Below, piece after piece: positions 8,420 to 18,274 of a stretch of 64,000 bases of DNA. Each line of letters begins with the position of its first letter. The stretch's first letter is position 1. The notes under the pieces are model-generated. The model saw nothing but the letters and a program-made list of their open reading frames with translations, did not search any database and had not been told where the DNA came from. The DNA lies in assembly GCA_029555205.1 (NCBI GenBank), contig JAKPTB010000130.1, positions 1-64,000 of the forward strand. Direction: 5' to 3'. Position numbers and translations under genes: made by a program. The stretch is from Bacillota bacterium (GTDB lineage: Bacteria > Bacillota > Desulfotomaculia > Desulfotomaculales > Pelotomaculaceae).

Positions 8420-9229
8420 TTATCCCGGGATTTTTATCAGTTTTAAAATATTTTTATAAAATAGCCTTTCCTTTAGTTCCTGGCTTAAATAATCCGAATT
8501 CTTGATTAAATCCACATACTTCTTCTGTTCCCGCCAGGGACTGTCCGTACCAAAGAAGAAATAATCTTCATTTTGCTTAAAAAGCTGCCGGGCATGTTTA
8601 TCCAGCATCATTTTTTCCAGGACAAAAGAAAGATCATAATAACATTGTCTGGCGCCGTATAATTCCAATATTTTTTCCCATTCGCCGTCGCCTCCCCCAT
8701 GGGCCAGAACTATTTTTGAGCCTTGAAAGTCTCTTAAAATGTTTGAAAATCTTTCAATGGTTGCAAAATCGGAATCCGGCAGGCTCAGATCAGGACCGGC
8801 GTGGAAATAGAGGATCAGATCATTGTTCAGGGCTTCTTCATAAATCCTGTAAGCCTCCCTTGAATCAGCGGGAAACCCCTGGTAATCAGGATGAAATTTG
8901 AACCCCTGGATTCCCGATTCCTTTGTTTCTTTGATCAGGTCCTTATACCCGGGATCATAGGGATGTACCGAGCTGAAAAAGATCATCCGGCTGGAACGGT
9001 CTTGCAGCTGCTTGACCCATTGTAAAATACCTCTTCCCTGACCCGGATTGGTGGCCACAGGTAAAACAACTGAAAAGTCAACACCGGCATCATCCATAGA
9101 AGCCAGCAGATTATCATAAGTCCCGTCGGTATGGGCATCCACCAGGCCCCTTGCATTTTTTAAAATGGTACTGATTGCCCTTTTCGCTACTGCATCAGGA
9201 TAAATATGAGTGTGAGCGTCAATAATCAT
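8420..9229 (-). CDS. Amidohydrolase-family (TIM-barrel) metal-dependent hydrolase
   Basis: A 269-residue cytoplasmic protein of the amidohydrolase-2 superfamily. The N-terminal IIDAHTHIYP supplies the HxH metal ligands. GFKFHPDYQGF is at about residue 110, LYFHAGPD near 140 supplies another histidine, VLAHGGG follows near 175, and FFFGTDSPW near 225 supplies the catalytic aspartate. This is the full metal set expected for the fold. Substrates in this family range from ACMSD-like decarboxylations to lactone hydrolysis, so none is assigned. The ATG at 9229 has AAGGAAATGAC before it. It follows pyrF by about 80 bases on the same strand and may be read with the pyr operon, but nothing ties it to pyrimidines. 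Confidence 0.75.
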   Translation of the reverse strand: MIIDAHTHIYPDAVAKRAISTILKNARGLVDAHTDGTYDNLLASMDDAGVDFSVVLPVATNPGQGRGILQWVKQLQDRSSRMIFFSSVHPYDPGYKDLIKETKESGIQGFKFHPDYQGFPADSREAYRIYEEALNNDLILYFHAGPDLSLPDSDFATIERFSNILRDFQGSKIVLAHGGGDGEWEKILELYGARQCYYDLSFVLEKMMLDKHARQLFKQNEDYFFFGTDSPWREQKKYVDLIKNSDYLSQELKERLFYKNILKLIKIPG

Positions 9230-9308
9230 GTCATTTCCTTATCCTAATAAGATTATAATTTTAATCTATATAGTTTTATCTATATAATTTATTTCGCTAT
9301 AATTTATT

Positions 9309-10046
9309 TCACTTCAGCCGGCTGATTTCCTTCAATATTTCCCGGATGGCTTTTACCGGATCCGGCGCTGCCGTGACCGGCCTGCCCACCACCAGATAGG
9401 TGGCTCCCAGTTCCATAGCTTCAGCGGGGGTCATGGTCCGCTTCTGATCATTTGCCGCCGAACCGGCCGGGCGCACGCCCGGTGTGATGATGACGAAGTC
9501 CGGGCCGCAGGCCTTTCTGATTGCCGTGATCTCCTGCGGCGAGGCCACCACCCCGTCCAGGCCGGACTCCCTGGCCAGCCGGGCCCAGGCAGTGACCCGC
9601 TCCTGCAGTAAGCCCGGGATCCCCAGCTCGTTCTTGAACATTTCCTGGTCGATGCTGGTCAAAACGGTTACTGCCGTAACCAGGGGACGCTCCGTCCCGT
9701 TATCTGCCGCTTCTTTCCGGACTGCCTCCGCCGCCGCCCGCATCATGGAGCTTCCCCCCGCCGCATGCACGTTCAGGATGGAAGCACCGTATCGTGTCAG
9801 CACCCTTGCCGCAGCAGCAACAGTGTTGGGAATATCGTGCAGCTTTAAGTCCACAAATACTGGGACATTTTTTTGCCTGAGCCATTTGAGCACTTGCGGT
9901 CCCGCGCTGTTGTAGAGCTGCATTCCCACTTTAAAGGCGCCTGCGTATGGATAAAGCCTGTTCACCAGATTCCCGGCTTCTTCCATGGTGTCGACATCCA
10001 GGGCAATAATAAGCGGGTTTTTTAAAGCAAGCACTTGATCAATCAC
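9309..10046 (-). CDS. pyrF: Orotidine 5'-phosphate decarboxylase
   Basis: A 245-residue OMP decarboxylase that converts OMP to UMP, the last step of the pathway. The catalytic segment FVDLKLHDIPNTVAAAA (about residues 65-81) holds the Lys-Asp-Asp network. VITPGVRP and the phosphate-gripping LVVGRPVTAAPDP are near the C-terminus. It is the last gene of the pyrRBCKDF run, 113 bases after pyrD. The GTG at 10046 is close to an AAGGAGA site; a second in-frame GTG at 10034 is possible and would remove four residues. Confidence 0.95.
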   Translation of the reverse strand: MIDQVLALKNPLIIALDVDTMEEAGNLVNRLYPYAGAFKVGMQLYNSAGPQVLKWLRQKNVPVFVDLKLHDIPNTVAAAARVLTRYGASILNVHAAGGSSMMRAAAEAVRKEAADNGTERPLVTAVTVLTSIDQEMFKNELGIPGLLQERVTAWARLARESGLDGVVASPQEITAIRKACGPDFVIITPGVRPAGSAANDQKRTMTPAEAMELGATYLVVGRPVTAAPDPVKAIREILKEISRLK

Positions 10047-10159
10047 TCTCCTTGGCAGTTCTGCAAAGATGTCTCTTGAGGATTCACTTTGAACTGGGCG
10101 GAGTCGGTTAACCTGAATTAATTTGTCCGCTGCAGCTCTTTTCAGGTACCCGGGTTAAT

Positions 10160-11110
10160 CTATGTCCTGTGAGCCGCACCCACCAGTTCCCCGATCTCCC
10201 CGATTTGGTGTTCAACCAGGTATTGTTCAATTCCCTCCAATACTTCCAAAGCCGCCCGGGGATTGATGAAGCTGGCGGTGCCCACAGCCACGGCCGCAGC
10301 CCCGGCCAGGATGAATTCAAGGGCGTCTTCAGCCGTAACAATGCCTCCCATGCCGATGATGGGCAGATCCACCTCCCGGTAGACCTGCCAGACCGCCCGC
10401 ACCGCCACCGGCCTGATGGCCGGGCCGGAGAGCCCGCCCATGACGTTGCCCAGCAGGGGGCGCCTGCGCCTGATGTCAATGGCCATACCCAGGAGTGTAT
10501 TGATCATGGATAGGGCATCCGCCCCGGCAGCCGCCACCTCCACAGCCACCCCGGCGATGCTGGTAACATTGGGCGAGAGCTTGACAATTACGGGCTTGTC
10601 CGTATTTCCCCGCACAGCCCGGGTTACCTCAGCCGCCATGTACGGATCGCTGCCAAACTGCATCCCGCCTTTTTTGACATTGGGGCAGGAAATGTTGACC
10701 TCGAGAGCGGCCACCCCTTCTGCACGATCCAGTTTTCCCGCCAGTTCGGCGTAATCCTCCACGGTATCGCCGGCAATATTAACGATAACCGGCAGGTCGT
10801 ACTGCGCCAGGTAGGGCAGGTATTCCCCGATTAAGCGGTCGACGCCCGGGTTCTGGAGCCCGATGGAGTTGAGAATGCCGGCAGGGGTCTCCACCAGCCT
10901 GGGGGTGGGATTACCTGGCCGGGGCTGCAATGTCGTCCCCTTGACCACGATGGCGCCGAGCCGGTTCAGGTCCAGGTAGGGGGCGTATTCCAGCCCGAAG
11001 CCGAAGGTCCCCGAGGCCGTAGTGACCGGGTTTTTCATCCGTAGTTTACCTATGTTAACAGAAAGGTCAGGTTTTTTCCCTGCTGTCCTGCCCGGATCAT
11101 TCTCAGTCAT
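10160..11110 (-). CDS. pyrD: Dihydroorotate dehydrogenase B (NAD+), catalytic subunit
   Basis: A 316-residue FMN-containing class 1B enzyme. [15 protein letters not shown] near residues 135-150 carries the active-site Cys that marks class 1 enzymes, and the C-terminal half has the FMN-phosphate loop ([18 protein letters not shown]). It oxidises dihydroorotate to orotate and passes electrons through PyrK to NAD+. Its ATG overlaps the pyrK stop by eight bases, consistent with translational coupling of the two subunits of the heterotetramer. About fourteen N-terminal residues precede the usual family start and may be non-native. Confidence 0.95.
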   Translation of the reverse strand: MTENDPGRTAGKKPDLSVNIGKLRMKNPVTTASGTFGFGLEYAPYLDLNRLGAIVVKGTTLQPRPGNPTPRLVETPAGILNSIGLQNPGVDRLIGEYLPYLAQYDLPVIVNIAGDTVEDYAELAGKLDRAEGVAALEVNISCPNVKKGGMQFGSDPYMAAEVTRAVRGNTDKPVIVKLSPNVTSIAGVAVEVAAAGADALSMINTLLGMAIDIRRRRPLLGNVMGGLSGPAIRPVAVRAVWQVYREVDLPIIGMGGIVTAEDALEFILAGAAAVAVGTASFINPRAALEVLEGIEQYLVEHQIGEIGELVGAAHRT

Positions 11111-12140
11111 CCCAAATCACCTCCCCGGCGGGAAAGACAGGTCCCTCCACGCAGACCCTGCTGTAGCGAAAGCCGCCCTGATCCCCTTCCCTGGTTTTGC
11201 AGGCACAGGCAAGGCAGGCGCCCACTCCGCAGCCCATCCTCTCTTCCAGGGAGATTTCCCCGGGAATTTTATGTGTCCCAATAATCCTGCAGAGCTCTTT
11301 CAGCATCACCCCGGGGCCGCAGCCGTAAACACGGGCAAAGGTTTCGGACTCCGGGTTTTTATTGAAATTGAACATTGCTCCGGGGCTGCAGCTGCAAGCA
11401 CCGCCGGCCTCCCGATCCGTCTTAATTAGCCCGCCGGTTGTGGAAGCCTCCCCGTAAAGGGAGAGAATCTCCTCCCTGCCGCTGGAGTTGTTCAGGTATC
11501 GTTCAAATAAATCCGTGACTGTGCCGTGAAAACCCGCCGAACCGTCGTCGGTAGCCAGGATGATTTGATGTCCCTGAGCGCATATTTCATGGACAATTGA
11601 CGGGTACATCCCTCCGGTCCCGTTAAGATCCCGGGCCGGCCCTGCCGGACAGAAAAACTGTTCTTTGGTTGAGGCTCCCCAAAAGACGAGAGCGGATTGA
11701 CCCCTGGCGCCGGTTTCCTGCAGCAGAAAATACAGGGGAGCGATACCAATGCCGCCGGCTACCACAGCAAATCTTTCAGCGGCCGACGGCATGGTATATC
11801 CCCTGCCCAGGGGACCCAGGATGTTGATGGTGTCGCCCCTTTTCTTTTTTGCCAGCAAGGCCGTACCCCGGCCCGCCACCCGGCACAAAAGGGCCAGCTC
11901 TCCCCTTTCCCGGTTCACTGCATGAATACTCAGGGGTCTGCGCAGAAGCGGCTCCAAGGTTTCCCCGCACCGGACATGCAGGAATTGACCTGGCCCGGCC
12001 GCCCGGGCCGTTGCCGGGGCAGAAAGGATCAAGCGGTAGTGGTGCGGCGCAAGTTTGATCTGTTTTACGACCTTCGCATCAGTGAGCACTGACAAACAGG
12101 CTGCCCCCTCGCTTAATGTTTTTGTTTGGCAGTTAGACAT
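11103..12140 (-). CDS. pyrK: Dihydroorotate dehydrogenase B, electron-transfer subunit (long form)
   Basis: FAD- and 2Fe-2S-containing partner of PyrD. The FAD motif RRPLSIHAV is at about residues 67-75 and the NAD-site [14 protein letters not shown] near 127-140. The iron-sulfur cysteines are C304, C309, C312 and C330 in the order CxxxxCxxC...C typical of PyrK. At 345 residues it is longer than the common 250-290. Most of the excess is one insertion at about residues 217-268, between the [10 protein letters not shown] helix and the [10 protein letters not shown] strand; it contains a Cys-x-Cys and no motif I know. The ATG at 12140 has only a weak ribosome site, so the first 15-20 residues are uncertain. 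It sits between pyrC and pyrD. Confidence 0.93.
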   Translation of the reverse strand: MSNCQTKTLSEGAACLSVLTDAKVVKQIKLAPHHYRLILSAPATARAAGPGQFLHVRCGETLEPLLRRPLSIHAVNRERGELALLCRVAGRGTALLAKKKRGDTINILGPLGRGYTMPSAAERFAVVAGGIGIAPLYFLLQETGARGQSALVFWGASTKEQFFCPAGPARDLNGTGGMYPSIVHEICAQGHQIILATDDGSAGFHGTVTDLFERYLNNSSGREEILSLYGEASTTGGLIKTDREAGGACSCSPGAMFNFNKNPESETFARVYGCGPGVMLKELCRIIGTHKIPGEISLEERMGCGVGACLACACKTREGDQGGFRYSRVCVEGPVFPAGEVIWDD

Positions 12141-12198
12141 CCAGTGCCGCCGGCGCGGCGCCGGCAGAGTTTGGAAAATGTCTATTTTATAAAACTTA

Positions 12199-13500
12199 TT
12201 AATCCTTTACATGACCCCCGAGCATCCGGACCCGGCCGCCGGTTACTGTGGCATAAGCCTGGCCTTTAAGCTTCATTCCCTGAAAGGGGGTGTTCCTGCC
12301 CTTGCTTTCAAACAGGCCGGCGTCCACCATCCAGCTCAAATCCGGGTCAATTACCGTAATGTCGGCAATAGCTCCCGGTTCCAGGGTACCCCGGGGAATA
12401 TTCAGAATCCTGGCCGGGTTCAGGGTCATTTTAGTAACAGCCTGCAGAGGTGTCAGCACACCGGTCTCCACCAGTACGGTCCAGACCAGGCCCACCGCTG
12501 TCTCCAGACCCACCAGGCCAAAGGGCGCCCGTTCGTATTCCACATCCTTTTCTTCCACCGTGTGGGGAGCATGATCTGTGGCGATTACGTCAATAGTCCC
12601 GTCAGCCAGCCCCTCCTTGACCGCTGCCACGTCGGCGGCGGCTCGCAAGGGCGGGTTCACCTTGGTTGAGGTGTTATAGCCCGTAACGGCCTCATCGGTG
12701 AGGGTAAAATGGTGGGGCGTAACCTCCGCAGTTACCGGAATCCCCCTGGATTTTGCCTCCCGCACAAGGCGGACCGAACCTGCGGTGCTTACATGGGCGA
12801 TGTGCACCCGGCAGCCCGTTTCCTCCGCCAGAAGGATCTCCCGGGCCACCATGACCTCCTCGGCTGAGGCAGGAATCCCCTTCAGGCCCAGTACTGTAGA
12901 CATATAGCCCTCGTGCATGGAACCGCCGGAGGAAAGATCCCGGTCTTCACAGTGGGAGATGATGGGCATACCCAGCATCCGGGCGTACTGCATGGCCCTG
13001 CGCATCAGGGCGGCGTTGGCCACGGGCATACCATCGTCGGAAAATGCCACTGCCCCGGCCTTCCTCATATCGCCCATCTCGGCCAGTTCCTTGCCCTTGC
13101 TCCCCCGGGTAATGGAACCCACCGGGAAGACATGGGCCGCGCCCTGTTCCCGGGCCGTATCCAAAATGTACCGGATCAGGGCCGCTGTATCTACAACGGG
13201 ACTGGTATTGGGCATGCAGGCCACAGCAGTGAAACCGCCCCGGGCCGCAGCCCGGGTGCCGGTCCGGATGGTTTCCTTGGCCTCGTAACCTGGTTCCCGC
13301 AGGTGGACATGCATATCAATCAGCCCGGGGACAACCAGTTTGCCCGAAGCATCCAGCACCTCAACGGCACTGCCGGGAATCAAATCCCTTCCCGTCCCGG
13401 CAATTCTACCTCCGGATACCAGAATGTCTTTTCCTGTTATTTCACCGGCCACCGGATCCAGCAAGGTACCGCCTTTAATGAGCAGTTCCACTTGCTCCAC
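12199..13500 (-). CDS. pyrC: Dihydroorotase (type I)
   Basis: A 433-residue zinc amidohydrolase that cyclises carbamoyl-aspartate to dihydroorotate. The metal motif [17 protein letters not shown] is at about residues 62-78, SHCEDRDL near 182, IAHVSTAG near 235, and [11 protein letters not shown] near 305 carries the catalytic Asp. This is the complete active site of a type I enzyme, so it should not be an inactive homolog. The start overlaps the pyrB stop by 26 bases. GTG at 13500 or the in-frame GTG at 13491 could both be used; the GGAGGGG site fits the second slightly better. carA and carB, which often follow pyrC, are absent here. Confidence 0.95.
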   Translation of the reverse strand: MEQVELLIKGGTLLDPVAGEITGKDILVSGGRIAGTGRDLIPGSAVEVLDASGKLVVPGLIDMHVHLREPGYEAKETIRTGTRAAARGGFTAVACMPNTSPVVDTAALIRYILDTAREQGAAHVFPVGSITRGSKGKELAEMGDMRKAGAVAFSDDGMPVANAALMRRAMQYARMLGMPIISHCEDRDLSSGGSMHEGYMSTVLGLKGIPASAEEVMVAREILLAEETGCRVHIAHVSTAGSVRLVREAKSRGIPVTAEVTPHHFTLTDEAVTGYNTSTKVNPPLRAAADVAAVKEGLADGTIDVIATDHAPHTVEEKDVEYERAPFGLVGLETAVGLVWTVLVETGVLTPLQAVTKMTLNPARILNIPRGTLEPGAIADITVIDPDLSWMVDAGLFESKGRNTPFQGMKLKGQAYATVTGGRVRMLGGHVKD

Positions 13501-14416
13501 CCCCTCCGATTAAGAGATACAAAAGCGCCATCCGCACCGCCACCCCGTTTGTAACCTGTTCGTTGATCACCGACTGAAGCCCGTCGGCAATGTCGGTGGT
13601 GATTTCGATCCCCCGGTTCAGGGGGCCCGGGTGCATCAACAGGGCGTCCCGGGCAGCCAGCTTAAGCCGCTCCCGGTTAATTCCGAAAAGATTTGCATAC
13701 TCCCGCAGGCCCGGGAACAGGCCCTCCTGCTGCCTTTCCAGCTGGATCCTGAGGACGATTACCACATCTGCGCCTGCCAGCGCCTCCTCCGGAGTTTCGC
13801 AAACAACCGCCCCCAACTTCTCAATACCAGGCGGCATCAGCGTGGCCGGTCCCGCCAGCCTCACCTCGGCCCCCATCCTGGTAAAGCCCCAGATATCCGA
13901 CCGGGCCACCCGGCTGTGCAGGATATCGCCGATTATGGCAATTTTCAGCCCTTCCAGCCTGCCCTTTTTTTCCCTCACCGTATACAGGTCCAGCAAAGCC
14001 TGGGTGGGGTGCTCGTGGGCGCCGTCCCCGGCGTTTATGACCGCAGCCTTAACGGTCTTTCCCAGCAGTTCCGCAGCCCCTGCCATGGGGTGCCGGAGTA
14101 CCACCAGATCAGCTCCCATGGCGGCTATGGTCCGGGCTGTATCCTTCAGGCTCTCCCCCTTGCTGATACTGCTTGTGGCTGCCGCAATACCCACCGTATC
14201 GGCACTCAAGTACTTGGCGGCCAGTTCAAAGGAGGCCCGGGTGCGTGTGCTGGCTTCGTAAAAAACCGTGACCACAGTCCTCCCCCGCAAAATCGGCACC
14301 TTTTTAATCTGCCTCTGGATGATTTCCTTCATTGGCTCCGCCGTATCCAGAATCAGTCTTATTTCTTCCGCCGGAACGTCGCGGAGGCCGATAACGTCTT
14401 TGTTGCCAAGGCCCAT
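13475..14416 (-). CDS. pyrB: Aspartate carbamoyltransferase catalytic chain
   Basis: A 313-residue ATCase that forms carbamoyl-aspartate, the committed step of the pathway. The carbamoyl-phosphate motif [18 protein letters not shown] is at about residues 47-64, with [17 protein letters not shown] near 125-141 and the aspartate loop with MHPGPLNRG near 260-268. No pyrI regulatory-chain gene is present, as in other Firmicutes. The ATG at 14416 is chosen because GGGAGGG lies six bases upstream; an in-frame TTG five codons earlier overlaps that site. It is the first gene after the second PyrR attenuator. Confidence 0.95.
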   Translation of the reverse strand: MGLGNKDVIGLRDVPAEEIRLILDTAEPMKEIIQRQIKKVPILRGRTVVTVFYEASTRTRASFELAAKYLSADTVGIAAATSSISKGESLKDTARTIAAMGADLVVLRHPMAGAAELLGKTVKAAVINAGDGAHEHPTQALLDLYTVREKKGRLEGLKIAIIGDILHSRVARSDIWGFTRMGAEVRLAGPATLMPPGIEKLGAVVCETPEEALAGADVVIVLRIQLERQQEGLFPGLREYANLFGINRERLKLAARDALLMHPGPLNRGIEITTDIADGLQSVINEQVTNGVAVRMALLYLLIGGGGASGTAH

Positions 14417-14580
14417 TTGCTTCCCTCCCAAGCTTAATAGAAGAGCGGATCATGTACTACAGGGGTTAACTTAAAGTGGTTCGCCTTTGCATCTGCAGTT
14501 GCTCTAAGAGACAATTTCGCCTTTGCAGAATAGTTTTTATTGTAAAGAGCTCCTGGGCACATAAATGTGCTGACCGGGAG

Positions 14581-14611
14581 AAAAATAAAGCCCCCCCCGG
14601 TTCGCCGGGCT
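14581..14611 (-). terminator. Intrinsic terminator of the pyrR-pyrB attenuator
   Basis: Minus-strand CCCGG-CGAA-CCGGG hairpin extended by a G-run, followed by CTTTATTTTT. It lies about 165 bases before pyrB and 42 bases after the second PyrR-binding loop, the arrangement of a PyrR-controlled terminator. Confidence 0.78.
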
Positions 14612-14652
14612 GAGGCCTGAAAGGGAAAAACAAACAGCGGCCCTCCCTTTCC

Positions 14653-14666
14653 GGCCTCTCAGGACC
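14653..14666 (-). promoter_or_regulatory. PyrR-binding loop, pyrR-pyrB leader
   Basis: Minus strand reads GGTCCTGAGAGGCC, matching the PyrR RNA consensus UCCNGNGAGGY at every conserved base. With UMP bound, PyrR is known to clamp such anti-antiterminators and favour termination. The 14417-14797 spacer otherwise holds only this attenuator. Confidence 0.85.
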
Positions 14667-14797
14667 GTTCTTAAAGGTGGAAGCCAATCCGGAAGCGGGC
14701 CGTCAACGGCCCCCGGCCGGGTCTAAAAACCGCCTTCCGGTGTAAACCCGGCTGGTGTCTTGCCGGGTATTCTATTGTACAGGCACAGCAGGGCCTA

Positions 14798-15393
<596 letters not shown>

Positions 15394-15432
15394 TAGTTGG
15401 CCTTTTGATAAAGCTTTCCATGATTCCTTACC

Positions 15433-15446
15433 GGCCTCACGGGGCC
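15433..15446 (-). promoter_or_regulatory. PyrR-binding loop in the pyrR leader
   Basis: Minus strand reads GGCCCCGTGAGGCC, fitting CCNGNGAGGY of the PyrR consensus. It lies between the promoter and the leader terminator. Confidence 0.8.
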
Positions 15447-15470
15447 GATTTAAAGGTTTATGTCCCTGTA

Positions 15471-15499
15471 ATTTTACAAAATAATCTAGGAACTGTCAA
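15471..15499 (-). promoter_or_regulatory. Sigma-A promoter of the pyr operon
   Basis: Minus strand TTGACA (15499-15494), 17-base spacer, TAAAAT (15476-15471). A near-consensus promoter, with transcription expected to start near 15463 and a leader of about 120 bases. Confidence 0.85.
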
Positions 15500-15656
15500 T
15501 CAAAAAGGGGGGTCTCTTTCTATTTTTCTCCTAAAACTATTTTACTATGAGGGGAATAGCCACTAAAAAAGATGTCCTGGAATTTCCTTTGCGAACAACA
15601 GAAAGTCTGGAACTTCCGGAAGCAGTCAGGGAGAATGAGGCCTTATCCGAAAAAAT

Positions 15657-15932
15657 TCAAAGTTTGTTGATCCCGGAAAAGATCAGGGCAACTCCCAGAA
15701 TAATAGACATCATACCGCTGAAGGAAACCTTGCCGGCCAGCCCCACCAGGCCGAGGGTAGTAACAGTCAGAAAAACCGTGGGTCCCACCAGGGCCAGGAG
15801 GGCGTTAATCTTAAAAGCAGTTTCCACCCTGCCGAACTTGAGCATCAACATGGCGGCAGTAAACTCGATGGTGGCTGAAAGAATCCGGACCCCCGCCATG
15901 CCCGCAACAATTTTATCGGTTATAAAAAACAT
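15657..15932 (-). CDS. yqhV: YqhV-family (DUF2619) small membrane protein
   Basis: A 91-residue protein with three hydrophobic segments and the YqhV signature MAGVRILSATIEFTAAMLMLKF followed by RVETAFKINALLALVGP (the first stretch spans residues about 12-33). In Bacillus yqhV neighbours the spoIIIA operon; its function is unknown. The ATG at 15932 is preferred because CTCCTCC on the plus strand gives a GGAGGAG site eight bases upstream; the longer frame from 15968 overlaps it. It stands alone here, downstream of the lipoprotein terminator. Between it and the pyr promoter (15500-15656) I see no gene. Confidence 0.82.
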   Translation of the reverse strand: MFFITDKIVAGMAGVRILSATIEFTAAMLMLKFGRVETAFKINALLALVGPTVFLTVTTLGLVGLAGKVSFSGMMSIILGVALIFSGINKL

Positions 15933-16012
15933 AATTTTCTCCTCCCCAGCAGACTCTTTAAAACTCATATGCCTGAAAGCGAAGAGAAATGACTAACCCA
16001 GCCCCGGCCCAG

Positions 16013-16039
16013 GAAAAAAGAGCCCGTGGGCTCTTTTTT
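16013..16039 (-). terminator. Intrinsic terminator after the lipoprotein gene
   Basis: Almost perfect inverted repeat: AAAAAAGAGCCC, then GT, then GGGCTCTTTTTT. The stem plus A/T flanks can act on both strands. On the minus strand it lies about 130 bases after the lipoprotein stop. Confidence 0.85.
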
Positions 16040-16165
16040 GACCGGCATTTGTAAGAATACAGGTTTCCCGTTCACTTTAAATTATAGATCAGACTACAGG
16101 CCGCTGTAGCCGCGCCACGCAAAGGAGCGATAAACATAAAGGCATTTTGAGCAGGCTCAATCCTG

Positions 16166-16900
16166 TCAATTGCTGCCCGGTAGCTGCCCTGCCTGGGGGA
16201 TTTGTTTGATCATTTCACTCATGTCCATAACCTCGACGCCTGCCGGAAGCTCAAAGGTCCCGGAGGGCTGCGGTCCCAGCTTTAAGTTCTTATATTCAAG
16301 AAGCATTTTTTCTCCATCAGGACCGGAGCTCTCCACGCGGACCGGGATCCCGTAGTCCTCCCGCACCCACATCTTGACCTGTTCCTGCCCGTCCGCACCG
16401 GTGACCTCAACAATTTTACACTTCACACCATCATAAACGACACTATCGACAATTTTATACTTGTCGGGCCTGGTATCAACATCTTCAATAAAATCGGAAG
16501 GTGTTTCCGTCTGCTGGGCCTGATCCAGGGTCATCTTGAAGGCGGCGTTTTCATCCGGATGATAAACATAGGCAACATCTCCGTCAACAATGGTGATCAC
16601 CTTTTGACCCTGCATCACAGCTTCAGTTTTGACCTTCTTATCCTGCATCCAGACTTTACCGTTTATCGAAGTATTACCTGAGGTCATGGTGTAATCATAA
16701 GACATACCCTCGACATTTTTACCTTTCCCCAGAAGATCTGCAACGGAGCCGGCACCGTCCTGCGTGGTGGTCTGCGTACCTGCCTGCTGCTTCTCTCCTG
16801 CAGGCGGGCTGCCGCTATCCTTTTGCCCGCCGCACCCAACAAGAACTAAACTGCTCACAAAAAGTAAAAGGACCACAGAAACCAGCACAGATTTCCTCAT
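16166..16900 (-). CDS. LolA-like outer-membrane-lipoprotein-sorting fold lipoprotein
   Basis: A 244-residue lipoprotein. A signal peptide with lipobox LVLVGCGG places the lipidated Cys at residue 23, followed by a Ser/Gln/Thr-rich linker (about 25-55). The mature domain has alternating strands (MSYDYTMTSGN, VKTEAVMQGQKVITIVDG, CKIVEVTGADGQEQVKMWV) typical of the LolA/LppX/RseB-like half-barrel. In Gram-positives such proteins are membrane-anchored and thought to bind hydrophobic or anionic ligands; the role here is unknown. The ATG at 16900 has GGGGGGATGGATA before it. It is divergent from comA. Confidence 0.72.
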   Translation of the reverse strand: MRKSVLVSVVLLLFVSSLVLVGCGGQKDSGSPPAGEKQQAGTQTTTQDGAGSVADLLGKGKNVEGMSYDYTMTSGNTSINGKVWMQDKKVKTEAVMQGQKVITIVDGDVAYVYHPDENAAFKMTLDQAQQTETPSDFIEDVDTRPDKYKIVDSVVYDGVKCKIVEVTGADGQEQVKMWVREDYGIPVRVESSGPDGEKMLLEYKNLKLGPQPSGTFELPAGVEVMDMSEMIKQIPQAGQLPGSN

Positions 16901-17057
16901 TATCCATCCCCCCTGAGTTTAATTAACAACAAATTCGCCGGGAAAAAATGTTATTCCTTTATAATTATTCTCTTTGTAATTATTATCTTTTATTTCCTTT
17001 TAGTCCTGGGGAGCGGGATAATAAACTATTTTCCGTTGGGTCCAGATTAATTGTCCA

Positions 17058-17069
17058 TAATCCGGATTA
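17058..17069. promoter_or_regulatory. 12-bp palindrome in the divergent lipoprotein/comA spacer
   Basis: TAATCCGGATTA, flanked at 17045 by an imperfect AGATTAATTGTCC copy. This could be an operator for a dimeric regulator. The remainder of 16901-17285 is AT-rich with no gene; a -10-like TAAAAT is at 17191 without a well-spaced -35. Confidence 0.3.
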
Positions 17070-17285
17070 ATAGAAAATTTAAAACACAGGGCTTTTCTTT
17101 TTCATTCAATCAATTCCCCCGCTTAAAGCATGCTAATGAGTAGAAAGCGGTTGTTGTCGCCGGCAACCTTTTGTTCGCAACTGAATACCTTAAAATGAAG
17201 TCCGCCTTTTCCCGGAAATCTACAAAAGACGGAGGTGCGGATCATTTACCTTAAATGGTGAAGCAACCGGGAAAGGAGTGTTATT

Positions 17286-18101
17286 ATGAGTGGACAAGCC
17301 AATACCAATATCTGGCTGGAGATGCTGCACTTCCCCCTCCAGGGACGCAGCCAAAAACCCAGGCAGCAGGGCCTGACCATGGTTATCGACAAGGGACTGG
17401 GCCTGGGGGAACTGAGGGATTTGTTGATGACGGCCGGGGATTACATTGATTTCATCAAGTTGGGCTTCGGCACCCCGGCACTTTACAGCGGTACTCTGTT
17501 GGAGGAAAAAATTACCCTGGCCAAAAGCTTTGGAGTGGATATCTACCCGGGGGGAACATTTCTGGAGATTGCCGTGCTCCAGAACAAGCTTTTAGAATAC
17601 ATCCACACTGCCGGGCGGCTTGGCTTTACCGCCATTGAAGTTTCCGACGGCACCATCAGAATGTCCCCGGAGGTGAGAGCGAGCGCCATTTCAGAGGCAC
17701 GGAAGCTTGGCCTGAAGGTCCTGACCGAGGTAGGCAAAAAGCTGCCCGGGAACAAAATATCTGTTGCCGGCTATATTGAACAGATCAGGCAGGACCTGGA
17801 ACACGGCGCCTGCCAGGTAATCGTCGAGGGCAGGGAATCAGGAAAAAATGCCGGTATTTATGACAGCGAGGGCAAATTTATTCGAAATGAAATGGAGCAG
17901 TTGCTGGAGGCCGTAGATTGCAGCCGGCTGCTCTGGGAGGCGCCCCTGAAGAACCAGCAGCAGGAGTTAATTTTGAGTTTTGGACCAAACGTCAATCTTG
18001 GAAACATCCCACCCCAGGAGGTCCTGGCCCTGGAAGCCCTGCGGGTGGGTCTGAGGGGAGACACCCTGTACCCTGTGTATAAAAGTCAAAGCAGCAGCTA
18101 A
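17286..18101 (+). CDS. comA: Phosphosulfolactate synthase family protein
   Basis: A 271-residue TIM-barrel of the ComA/YitD family. Recognisable are the N-terminal GLTMVIDKGLG (about residues 29-39), DFIKLGFGT near 55, the DIYPGGTFLEIA segment near 81-92 and IEVSDGTIRMSPE near 115. Family members add sulfite to phosphoenolpyruvate to give phosphosulfolactate, used for coenzyme M in archaea and for sulfolactate in Bacillus spores. No comB or comC homolog is nearby, so the product fate is not shown. The ATG at 17286 follows AAGGAGTGTTATT. A standalone gene with its own spacer on both sides. Confidence 0.88.
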   Translation: MSGQANTNIWLEMLHFPLQGRSQKPRQQGLTMVIDKGLGLGELRDLLMTAGDYIDFIKLGFGTPALYSGTLLEEKITLAKSFGVDIYPGGTFLEIAVLQNKLLEYIHTAGRLGFTAIEVSDGTIRMSPEVRASAISEARKLGLKVLTEVGKKLPGNKISVAGYIEQIRQDLEHGACQVIVEGRESGKNAGIYDSEGKFIRNEMEQLLEAVDCSRLLWEAPLKNQQQELILSFGPNVNLGNIPPQEVLALEALRVGLRGDTLYPVYKSQSSS

Positions 18102-18274
18102 GCCGACCTGTCCGGCCATTTTTGCAGCAGGCGTGCCCGGAACCGGTTTGGCCCGGATATTCTGAAAAAAAGCCCTGTCAACCGCAGGCGCCGGCCGGCA
18201 CGCTTTTAGTGGTAATAAAGCCTTCGAGTCTTCATATATTTATTAGCACAGTACTGGAAAGAAGAGGGAAAATC

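Noticed and set aside
8287-8505. 72-codon plus-strand frame
   Set aside because: No ribosome site, overlaps the amidohydrolase gene end, and the sequence looks like no protein family.
15547-15996. 149-codon plus-strand frame
   Set aside because: It is antisense to yqhV, which has a clear ribosome site and family match.
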